Below, one piece after another: positions 33,901 to 42,200 of a stretch of DNA of 52,584 bases. Made by a program: the position numbers and the translations under genes. The notes under the pieces were generated by a model that saw nothing but the letters and a program-made list of their open reading frames with translations, was not told the DNA's origin and ran no database searches. The DNA is from Paludibacteraceae bacterium (GTDB taxonomy: Bacteria > Bacteroidota > Bacteroidia > Bacteroidales > Paludibacteraceae), in the NCBI GenBank assembly GCA_017550335.1, contig JAFZPM010000042.1, forward strand, positions 1 to 52,584, given 5' to 3'. Every line of letters begins with the position of its first letter. Position 1 is the first letter of the stretch.

Positions 33901-36689
33901 TTAAAGGAGAAATCCTTTATCTCATCGTTCAAGTCCACCCAACGTCTCTCCACTTCGCCCTGCTCATCGTTCACCACCACGAGCAGGTGGGCATCCTTCA
34001 GCGAGGAGCCGACACGCACCTTATACGCCTTCCCATACGGCAGGGAGAGATCCTTCACATCCTCGGTCCATAGGACTGTATGCACAGCTGGGCGTTTGTC
34101 ATTCTTACGGTAGAGCACCATCTCGTAGGAGGCGGTCACCTCCCTACCCTTTTCGTCCAGAGCCTTCAGGTTCACCTTGTAGGCGCCGGAGAGCCACTCC
34201 TTCGTGTTCACGTTCAATGAGAAGATACCCTCCTTGTCGGAAAGGGCGCTGCCGGTAGCCACAGGAACAGTGTCGCGCAACACCTCATACGACACGTTCA
34301 CGATCTGACCCTCACCATTCAGGTTGGCAATCTTATAGCGTTTGGCAGGGAAATCATCCATTAGCATACGTTTCTGCGAATCAGAGGAGAAGATAAGCGA
34401 GCGGTCGCCCACCGATAGGAAGATAGTCTCCTCGTGCGTCTCTCCATTCGCATCCGTCACCTTCGCACTGACCGAGTAACGATAGTAGGCAAGTCCCTCA
34501 TCCGCCTCATCCTTCCGTGCCACGAAAGGGATGTCGAACGATCCATCGTCCGCCACCTCGCAGGTTTCCTCCGCCACTGTCTCATCGTCCCCTGCGGAAG
34601 AGAACGGCCACCACCATGCGTAAGTACGGACAACGGAGTATTCCACCTTGGCACCGGAGACCGGTGTGCCCAACAAGTAATCCGCACGACCCTTCACCGT
34701 GATAGAGTCACCGAAGGAGAAAGCATTCGTCGGGCGGGTCATCTTCACCTCGAAGGTAGGCCGTTTATACTCCTCGACACGGATGAACTCCGACCCATAC
34801 GAGTCCACATAAATCCTGAAATCCCCAGACAATCCACTCGCCGGGATGACAAAAGAGGAGGCGATGGAGCCGAACTCGTTCGTCATCAGGTTCTGCTCCG
34901 TGATTGTTTGTCCATTCGCATCATAGACAATCACCTTCAACGCCTTGTCCGCGATCACCTCGACAGCCTTTCTCTCCAGCTTGTACAAGATAGCCTTGTA
35001 GTAAACCGTTTGGGAAGGTCGGTAGATGGCCCGGTCCGTGAAAATGGAGACATACGTCCCCGCATTGTCATTGGTGCGTGCGCCTCCATTGTACGAATAG
35101 CGATACAGGGAATAGGTGTCAGGAGACAAGAAGCGGTCATTACCGTCCGCGAAGCATGTGCTGACATATCCCCCCTTGCCAGGGAGTATGATCTCCGAGA
35201 AGCCGGAAGGATCGGTGGATGTCTCCGCCAGGATCTCAGGCTCCTCATTGTTCCTCTTTTTCTTAACCGTCAGATTCACATTCTGCTTCGGTGCGCCGCT
35301 CTTAGCGTCCACCACCACATAATCCGAGATGATATCCTCCTCCTTCTGCCGCCTGCGGGTCTGCAGGTAGAAGAGGTTGGAGACCTCAAAATCCATGTAT
35401 TCTTGAGGCTTGGAGGCCAGTTCGACACAGTACATTCCGAAGTCGAGGGCAGGCAGTTCGACGATCGTATCCCGCAACACGCAATAGTTCGTCTTTGGCA
35501 GGTCGTAGGAGAAAGATTGCGTCTGGAACTTCTTATCCTTTTTTATCTCATCTCTGTTCAATGACTTATAATCGAATGAGGAAGAGACGTCCAGGCGGAA
35601 GAGGTTCAGTTTCACACGCTCCAGGTTCGCATAACGAATCTTCAGGCGCACCTTATCCGAGGTGTAGATCTTCGTGTTTTCCACCGATATGGAGACACTC
35701 GGGCGATTCAGTTTCTCCGCAAACGCTTTCAACTCATTTATCTTATTATGCTTAGGGAAAGCCTTGATACCCTCGTCACAAATATCCTTTAGTCGTTGCG
35801 GCAGTTTCGAGTCCTGCGGCAAATAATCCAGCGATACACCTCGGTTCAACTCTTCGCACAAAGCGATGCGAACCAATATCGAGGCACGCTCTTTCTTCGT
35901 CTCCTCCAGGAAAGCCTCCAGCTCCGAGACGAGCGGAGCACGGTCCCTCTTCCCTTCGTACAAGAAACCCATGAGACTCAATTTAGACTGCACGTAGGCG
36001 TCACGCTCCTTATCGTTCGCATGGAACGCCACCCACTCCCTCAGGAACTTCTCCCTCTCCTCGGCGGTAATAATATTCTCCACGTCGTACCGCTTCTCCA
36101 GCAAATCGGTGAGGAACAAATCGTAGAGTGTAGGGCGATAGACACGGCTATCCTCCCCTTTCTGCAGCAGGGCCTCGTATTCAGTGGCAGGGACCGCTTT
36201 CAGCTTCTCGTTGGAGAGTGCGGCGAATGAGCATTCACGGATCTTGTCGATGAAGATATTGGAAGTCCACTCCGTGATGTCCTCCGGCACATAGTTTCCA
36301 AGGTTCGTCCGCCGGTTGATGGCGAAAGCATCATCATGATAATATTTCAGATATAGTTTTCCAATCATGTATGTGGCGACCGAGCGGGCGACATCATCCT
36401 TCGTCTGCTGCTGGAACTGCTTCATCTCCTCCAGGCATTTCGTGAATGCACCCTCCTCGATGTAGTTCTTCGCATTGCCCCGTTCGATGATGCAACGTAT
36501 CTGTTGGGGAGCGTTCCCCTCCGCTTTCGCGTGTTTCTCGATAGAATTGACCTTGGAGAGCGCCGTCTTAGGATTGGTATTCAACTGCTCGCCCACCGCC
36601 TTCCACTCCTTGGCATAGTCAAAAGAAGAAAATAGTCCCCACATAAACACTAAACTGATTATCGTTAAACAAAAAGAGCCTCTTCTCAT
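30939..36689 (-). CDS. Alpha-2-macroglobulin-like protein lacking the thioester
   Basis: The 1916-residue envelope protein begins MRRGSFCLTIISLVFMWGLF, a signal peptide or membrane anchor without a good lipobox. A helical N-terminal region (about 27-330) is followed by macroglobulin (MG) domains, including YVSIFTDRAIYRPSQTVYYK (about 548). A Glu/Pro-rich segment (PE x5, about 1115) lies where the bait region is expected. The A2M core has LTRWNFKALAHTTDLFFG and SPNLPRFLRKGDRC (about 1180-1215), and an alpha/alpha-barrel thioester-like domain runs from about 1340. The reactive GCxEQ is replaced by ATVEH (about 1360), so covalent trapping of proteases is not possible. Bacterial homologues guard the periplasm or act with peptidoglycan synthases. 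It is a single gene downstream of the tam operon. Confidence 0.88.
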   Translation of the reverse strand: MRRGSFCLTIISLVFMWGLFSSFDYAKEWKAVGEQLNTNPKTALSKVNSIEKHAKAEGNAPQQIRCIIERGNAKNYIEEGAFTKCLEEMKQFQQQTKDDVARSVATYMIGKLYLKYYHDDAFAINRRTNLGNYVPEDITEWTSNIFIDKIRECSFAALSNEKLKAVPATEYEALLQKGEDSRVYRPTLYDLFLTDLLEKRYDVENIITAEEREKFLREWVAFHANDKERDAYVQSKLSLMGFLYEGKRDRAPLVSELEAFLEETKKERASILVRIALCEELNRGVSLDYLPQDSKLPQRLKDICDEGIKAFPKHNKINELKAFAEKLNRPSVSISVENTKIYTSDKVRLKIRYANLERVKLNLFRLDVSSSFDYKSLNRDEIKKDKKFQTQSFSYDLPKTNYCVLRDTIVELPALDFGMYCVELASKPQEYMDFEVSNLFYLQTRRRQKEEDIISDYVVVDAKSGAPKQNVNLTVKKKRNNEEPEILAETSTDPSGFSEIILPGKGGYVSTCFADGNDRFLSPDTYSLYRYSYNGGARTNDNAGTYVSIFTDRAIYRPSQTVYYKAILYKLERKAVEVIADKALKVIVYDANGQTITEQNLMTNEFGSIASSFVIPASGLSGDFRIYVDSYGSEFIRVEEYKRPTFEVKMTRPTNAFSFGDSITVKGRADYLLGTPVSGAKVEYSVVRTYAWWWPFSSAGDDETVAEETCEVADDGSFDIPFVARKDEADEGLAYYRYSVSAKVTDANGETHEETIFLSVGDRSLIFSSDSQKRMLMDDFPAKRYKIANLNGEGQIVNVSYEVLRDTVPVATGSALSDKEGIFSLNVNTKEWLSGAYKVNLKALDEKGREVTASYEMVLYRKNDKRPAVHTVLWTEDVKDLSLPYGKAYKVRVGSSLKDAHLLVVVNDEQGEVERRWVDLNDEIKDFSFKLEEKNGENLNVRFFLVNEGTCHESSFSIKKQQESKWIPIKLSVFRNKMLPGSKETWTLTLPKERQAEVMAAMYDASLDQFRENEWSFIPVYRRIFQFPSWAKCHWINASLSYSWMSFIEATDWIYDRFIALPDGYRRYNAYMAYGVAKCVDGAAPMMKRAMAAQNVMADSVDEDEEMEEVSDDGVMAPEPEPEPEPEIPNPSENGDAPVPQVRTNFAETAFFYPQLRTDKKGNVQFSFEMPESLTRWNFKALAHTTDLFFGQMSEQMVTQKDFMISPNLPRFLRKGDRCVLSAKVINLSESTIKGTALMELLDPVTEKVVAKQNAGFDVEAGKNTVVTCSFDVPRDMDAVLVRTSAVAGDFSDAEQTLLPILSDRMVLTQSLPIYVRGGQTKEYTFENLVNNKSNTLSSRFLKLEFAKDPIWYAVQALPSVATVEHENAVSYSAAHFASLMSEHIAKSNPKIFNVINMWKSQGMDKQTLLSNLEKNQDVKNVLLNESPWVMEAKDETEMKQRLSTLFDMNDLHGKCSLWFDKLMEFRLESGAYTWFKCVEPYIYPSTHTTLFVLDNFGRLRKAGIVDDAFLERAQYRSSLQFLDGELRDAYEELKRLHPKDYKEVAYVGMNELYYFQVHSLFPEVEVDAKAKEAFTFYYELAKKRWKDFSLYGRALAAIAFYRGGDKELAKTIVESIREFSTTTDEMGMFWLKNESGYLWYQAPISAHTRLMEALEVVDPKVQEQDEMRLWLLNQKRTQNWDNTIANVDALNVLLLSGSDWLSNDNQVSIKLGGETVQPEKTEAGTGYFTHYINGDDVKPSMGHVELKSEAGGNISWGALYWQFEEEIDKVLKNKTALHVEKMVMLEAREDGKPILKTIEEGTKLSVGDKLVVRVTLRTDRDMDYVSLKDQRASCLEPTQQLSGYRCSEGTCYYQSPKDAAMYYFFDHLAKGTYVFEYPLWVTHAGDYSNGITSAQCLYAPEFLTNTGSVRIRVDK
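33313..33338. repeat. Hexanucleotide repeat inside the alpha-2-macroglobulin gene
   Basis: GGTTCA is repeated four times plus GG. On the minus strand it encodes the Pro-Glu run in the presumed bait region. Gain or loss of a unit keeps the reading frame. Confidence 0.8.
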
Positions 36690-36947
36690 ATATTAGATAT
36701 TTTATCCTACTAAGTTACAAAAAAGAATTATGTAATTTACTATTTTATGATTTACAAATTACTATTTGCGTCGTTCGGGGATATTTACAAATAACGGGGG
36801 AATATACATACATGCACATCCCCCCGCTAAAAACAGGGGTTGACACCCCTGCCTGTGATGTGGTCGCCCCGTTGGGGCTCAGGATATGCGCAACATGTAG
36901 GGATTCGCATCCCCCTTAATTCTTAATTCAAAATTCTTAATTCAAAA
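36690..36947. other. Intergenic region with hairpins and a 14-bp tandem repeat
   Basis: No gene is seen. Two strong hairpins occur: CAGGGGT-TGAC-ACCCCTG at 36834-36851 and GCCCC-GTT-GGGGC at 36866-36878. Then TTCTTAATTCAAAA is perfectly repeated at 36920-36933 and 36934-36947, abutting the tamL stop codon. The region must hold the end of the tamL transcript and the start of the alpha-2-macroglobulin transcript, but I could not find a convincing minus-strand TAnnTTTG element. Confidence 0.55.
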
Positions 36948-39254
36948 TTAGAACGGGTATCCCACAGCGAAGTGGAAGGCGAAATTCTCCTTGAACCTTG
37001 GATGCGTGACCACCCACTTGCTCTTCCCCGCATTCTCTTCCGATGGGTTTTCAGGGTTGTACAATTGCATGCCCGCATCGAAGCGTAGGACAAGGAAGCT
37101 AAGGTTCGGGCGGATACCCACACCCCACGAGAGGCCGAACTCCTTGTAGAAATCCGCTATGTTGAATTGCCCGTAAGGCTGGTTCTTGTAGGCCATGACC
37201 GTCCAGACATTGCCGGCGTCGAGGAAGGAAGCGAACTCCAGGAAGGAGGAGAGCTTAAGTCTGTGCTCGATGTTGAAGACCAGTTTCACGTCGCCCGTAC
37301 GTTGGAGGAAGTCTGAGTTCACATTCGAATGGTAACGGCCTGGTCCTAGGGTACGGGTGCTCCAACCCCTGACCGTGTTCGCCCCACCCGCGAAGAAACG
37401 TTGCTCGTACGGTAGGATGTCGGAGTTGAGGTACGGGCAGGCGAAGCCGAAATCAGCGTGCAGCACCACTTGGTTATTCCGCTTGGTCAGGAAGACCTTG
37501 GAGACGTCGAAGGTAGTCTTCACGTATTGTGCGAAAGGGGTGCCGAAGATCCTGTACTTCCCCTTGCCATCCTTGTCGGATCCCTCGACAGGCTTCTTTT
37601 CCACACCCGTCGCCGCGCAGACCACGAAAGGCAGCGTACCCGCCATGTCGATTCCCCCGCGCAACGTGTAGCCATTGCCGGAGGTGCTTCCCTTCCGATG
37701 GCTCGAATAGGTAAACGAGTAGGAGGTACGGGTGATGAACTGGTCCATGTAGCTCTCCTTCAGCAGGGCGTTCTTTCCACGCTCCAGGTAGGCGGCGAAC
37801 CAGTCGGACATGTCCCTCGTGATGACATAGTTGATGTTATAGAGGTCGAACGTGTGCGACATGCGCTGGCGGTGGCTCTTCCAGCCATAACCCCAATCGA
37901 GCCCCACGAAACGTCGGTTATACTCCGGACGGTTCTGCCAATTGATGCTAGCGGAGAAGTTGGTCGATGAACCCACCTGCTTCCTATACTTCTCCGGAAC
38001 GAGTCCGATGATGATGCGCGGGTAGGAGATGGAGGCCTCCACACCATACTCGTAGAAGTTGTTCGAGAGCAGTTGAACCCCCTCTTCACGGCTGCTGATA
38101 TGCTCGTAGGCGCCGTTCAGTTTGATACGGAACGTTTCTGAACCCTTGAAGATGTTCTTGTTGGAGAAGGAGATGTAGCTTGCCACACCTAGGTCGCCCG
38201 CATTGTTCGTGCCGTCGACGCCGAACTGGAAGTAGTAGATGTTAGCGGGAGAGAGGTTGACGTGCACGTCCAGCAACGCACTATCGCCCTGCACAGGGGT
38301 GAAACGGATGTTCACCTGCTCCACCGCACTCAAGGAGCTGAGCGAAGAGTGGGTCTTCTCGAGCAATAGGTCGCTGTAGTAACGCCCGGAACGGATGAAG
38401 TTGTTGTAGTAGAGGATGGAAGGGCGGATGAACGTCTTCTCGCCACGGACCACCTTGATCCGTTTATAATCGATCGTATCAACGCCCCTGCTGTAAGAGT
38501 TGTTGACGATGACGTCCCGGATACGATAGCGCACCAAAGAGGGATCCACACCCGTCAGCGAATCGATGGTCTTCGTGGGGCGGTATTTCAGGGCGACATC
38601 CACCTGGTGGTTGCCCACCGCCGTATCCACAAGGAAGTAGAGGTTGTCCTTGCTGATGTTATAGTAGCCTTGGTTGCGGACATGGGAGATGATACCGGTG
38701 GTCGACTCGTCCAGTTTGGCGGCGACGAAAGGCTCGTCCTTGGCGAACTCCAGCCAGCGGTGCACGATCTTATAATCCACGATATTCTTCAGTTCGGAAG
38801 AGTCGATCGCGTTCTCCGAATGGCGGATGGTGTATCGATCGTTCTCCTTCAGGCAATAGGAGAGATAAGCTTTCTTGCCCTTTTTGGTCAAACAATGTCC
38901 GACCTGTGCGTTCAGGAAGCCCAGATTGTTCAGTTCCTTACGCATTTGGGTCTCCGTCTTGAGCGTCAGCTCCTCCGAATAGATGACCGGTGCGCTACCT
39001 ATTTTCCGCAGGAGTCTGTTCATCCATTTCGTGGAATCCCTGCCGGAGAGGGAGTAGATGCGTAGTCCGAAGCGGGAAGCGGGTTTCTGGCGCAGGAGGT
39101 TCCCGAATTGTCCGGGATAGACCTTCCCGTCGACCGACTCGATCTCCACGTCCCTGAGCAGGTATTCACCCTCCGGGACATACTTCGTGGGACGGCAGGC
39201 CGAAAGCATCAGCAACACCGCAATGGTCCAAACGATCACCCTACTATTCACCAT
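36948..39254 (-). CDS. tamL: TamL: lipidated TamA/BamA-family outer membrane protein
   Basis: The 768-residue protein starts at 39254 (or 39260). A much longer upstream open frame is ignored because this ATG begins a lipoprotein signal (VWTIAVLLMLSAC-RPTKYVPEGEYLL) with Cys at the lipobox. The N-terminal half has POTRA-like regions (LRDVEIESVDGKVYPGQFGN; EMRKELN-type segment near residue 100). The C-terminal half is an Omp85 barrel with LPYEQRFFAGGANTVRGWSTRTLGPG (about 640-665), the conserved (V)RG motif region of this superfamily, and ends FHFAVGYPF. The ATG overlaps the end of tamB by 11 bp, implying translational coupling. With TamB it should bridge the inner and outer membranes for protein or lipid transport. 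Confidence 0.88.
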   Translation of the reverse strand: MVNSRVIVWTIAVLLMLSACRPTKYVPEGEYLLRDVEIESVDGKVYPGQFGNLLRQKPASRFGLRIYSLSGRDSTKWMNRLLRKIGSAPVIYSEELTLKTETQMRKELNNLGFLNAQVGHCLTKKGKKAYLSYCLKENDRYTIRHSENAIDSSELKNIVDYKIVHRWLEFAKDEPFVAAKLDESTTGIISHVRNQGYYNISKDNLYFLVDTAVGNHQVDVALKYRPTKTIDSLTGVDPSLVRYRIRDVIVNNSYSRGVDTIDYKRIKVVRGEKTFIRPSILYYNNFIRSGRYYSDLLLEKTHSSLSSLSAVEQVNIRFTPVQGDSALLDVHVNLSPANIYYFQFGVDGTNNAGDLGVASYISFSNKNIFKGSETFRIKLNGAYEHISSREEGVQLLSNNFYEYGVEASISYPRIIIGLVPEKYRKQVGSSTNFSASINWQNRPEYNRRFVGLDWGYGWKSHRQRMSHTFDLYNINYVITRDMSDWFAAYLERGKNALLKESYMDQFITRTSYSFTYSSHRKGSTSGNGYTLRGGIDMAGTLPFVVCAATGVEKKPVEGSDKDGKGKYRIFGTPFAQYVKTTFDVSKVFLTKRNNQVVLHADFGFACPYLNSDILPYEQRFFAGGANTVRGWSTRTLGPGRYHSNVNSDFLQRTGDVKLVFNIEHRLKLSSFLEFASFLDAGNVWTVMAYKNQPYGQFNIADFYKEFGLSWGVGIRPNLSFLVLRFDAGMQLYNPENPSEENAGKSKWVVTHPRFKENFAFHFAVGYPF

Positions 39255-42200
39255 CCTCATCCCTCCTTTCTTCCTTGGAAACCGTGTCACGAGGCGCCAA
39301 TAGGTTATTTCCGTAAGCATCCTTGCCGAAAGGCAGGAGCCCGCGGAAGGTCTTCGCCTCCTTGACAAAAACCACCCCGACCCCCTGCGTATTGCCGGAG
39401 GCACGGTAAAAATCATTGTTCGTATGGTTAAAGGCTTTGAGCCTGACCACCTTTTTCTTGCCCAAGAGATATTCCGCATCGAAGTCTCCCAAGAAGGAAG
39501 AACCACTCTCCTCGTCGGCCGTCGCCTGCCGCTGATAACCCAGGTTGGTGCTGAGCAACAGTCTGTCGTTGAATAGTTTCGTGGAGACGGAGACATTCAT
39601 CTCCATATCGGAGAAATCCTCCTGTGAGGAGCTGAAGCCCGTACCGATGGTCACCTTGTCACCCAGGACGGAGGAGAGGGCGTTGTTCAAGGCGGAAGAG
39701 AGGGACGAGGAGGCCAATGAGGTGAGCATGTCGCCCTGCGCCTGCTCATCCGGCGCATAGAACATACCCAAGCCGATCAGATAGGCGAATTCACGGATCC
39801 GTATCTCGTCCGTCGTGATGATGCTGTTCAGGTTCTGCGTCACGTTGTTGTCCGCCTTCGGCAAGGAGATGTCGTAGGTGAGGTTCATCTGCGAAAGCGA
39901 CCCTGAGGCATGCACGCCACAGCGCACCGGCTGGCGGGTGGTGCTCAGACCCATGCTCGAGAAGGTACTGCTGAGCGTGGCGAGGTCGGCCGTCAGGTCA
40001 TACGAGGCGGTGGCGTCGAACTTCAGCTTCATCGGGTCGCCGTTGAACTCCACATAGGCGCCCTGCTGGATGGTGAACTTCTTGGCGGGGATCTCGCTCA
40101 GCTTGACCTTCACGTAACCGTTGTTCACCGTGTATCGGTTATAGATGGAGACGGTTCCCTCGTTGTAGGTGACATGGAGGTTACCATTTCCGTTGACCAT
40201 GGCACCGTCCGCCACGTTGACGAAGAAGGAGGCCTGGTCGGTCAGTCCCACCATGATGTCCGCCTCAATGTTCAGCGGTGGCTCCTTCTCCGCAGAGGTC
40301 GAGTCCGCATCCTCCGCACCGGCAGGCTGGACGTAGACGATGTTATCGTAGGTCTGCACCTCAGTCACCGTCTCCGGCAAAACAATATTCAGCGAGGTCT
40401 TGTCACCGTTGCTGAACTCGCCCGTCACCTTCATGTGCGTGTCCGTCCAGTTCAGGCGCAAGTCCTTGGCGTTCGCATAGAAGACGCCATAGACCGTGTT
40501 CGACTTAGCCTTCGGGTTGTTCAGCAGCAGGAAGTTATCCATGTTCACCAGGAGGTTGTATTTGAACGATTGGAGCCTTTCATGGGAGATGTTACCCCTG
40601 ATCGTCAGTTTGTTCCCGTTGTCGTCCTTCACGGTGAAGCGGTCCAACCGCAATTGGTTCTTCTTGAACTTGATACTATCCGAGATGGAGTAGCCCACCC
40701 CCGTGTAGTTGACCCGCATATAGGAGTCTTTCAGGAAGAGGAAGCCATCCAGTTCGGGGTCGGATATGCTACCCTCCGCCAGGATGTTAGCACCGAGGAA
40801 ACCACGCACATCGCCCACGTAGTCCGAGGCGAACGGCAGGAAGGTCTCCAGCGGTAGGGAATCCATGGAGACCACCATCTTCAGCATGTTCTCGGCAGGC
40901 TTCACGACACCCTGCACCTGCGCCAGGCGTTTGCCCCTATCGCTCAGTGTCATTCTAGCCAAGACGCCCTTCCGCTCGTTGTTCCAGCGCATGTCCGCCA
41001 TCAGGTCACCGATGCGGATGCCATCGTAGACGATGCTGTCGAGATGCAGGCCTTTGGTCATGAAGCGCATCTTCTCACCCGTCAATGCGGTGGCGCGGAC
41101 CACGCCGTTCAGGGAGCAGCGTAACGGGATATATTTTCGGGCGAAAGCGGAGAGGATCGGTTCCAGGTCCACATGGTCGAAGCGGGCGCTCAGCGTGTCG
41201 CCCAGCTCGTCGGAGATGACACCAGCGACATCCATGAGGAGGTTCCCCTCCAAGGTGACACCCACGTTCTTCACGCTTATCTTCTCGCCCATCTGCCTCA
41301 CCTCAGCCGGGGAGAACCCGAAGTGATGCCCCGTCAGCGTCCATTCGGACTGGCGGGTGGATACACACATGTTGAACTCATCGGCGCCCCGCTTCTCGGA
41401 GTGGATCACGAAGGGAAGCACACCCCTCACCATCGACGTGTCAGGCAAAGTGGAGAGCGCCAAGCGTCCGTCCATCCTATTCTGCGCGATGGAGGAGCGT
41501 AGATGCACATCCAGCATGGCCGCCCCGTTAGAGGCGGACGAATCGGCTAACAGATCGGCGGAGAGTCCCATTTTCCTGCCATCCGCATCCACGGCCACCT
41601 TAATGTCCCGCAACACAGATGTTCCACTGCGGAAGGAAGGCATGTCCAGCTTCAACTCCAAGGAGTTATCCGGGGCGGAAAGCCTACCCGAAAGGGAAGC
41701 GCCCCCCTTCACGGAGATATCTTGTCCGATGAAACGCATGAGGTCCTCCACCTCCTTCACCTTCAGGTTGAAGGCGAAACGGTTCTCCTTGCCCCCCTCC
41801 GGCACATCCATCTTCAGGAAGAGGTGGGGCCAATAGGAGCGCACCACACCCATCACGGAAGGATAGATATCCGCGAAATCATAGTGTCCTTTCAGGTCGA
41901 CGTCCAAGACGGGGGAGGCGAAATAGAGATGTCTCGTACCATCCGACTGAACCACATGGCGGGCGACGGACGGTTTGCTCCAAATGATATGGGCGGAGTC
42001 ACCGCACAGGTTGAGGCTATCGATGGCCACCTCGCCCATAAGCGCATTGAGGTCCGTCACACGGGCGGAGAGCGCCACGTCGATCCGCGCGTTGCCGAGC
42101 GAGTCGGCGAGATGGGTAGCCTGGGGCGAGAAATGACGGATCACCGTCGCCAAGGCCACACGAGGCACCTCGCCCGACAGGTTGGCCGCCTCCACCTTCG

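Noticed and set aside
36948..39596. Longer 882-codon version of tamL starting at 39596
   Set aside because: The extra 112-114 codons lie antiparallel-free within tamB coding DNA in another frame and are Arg/Ser rich; the lipoprotein signal begins at 39254/39260.
39910..40857. 315-codon frame antisense to tamB
   Set aside because: It shows the same His/Val/Arg-rich composition artefact opposite a well-supported gene, with no signal peptide or domain.
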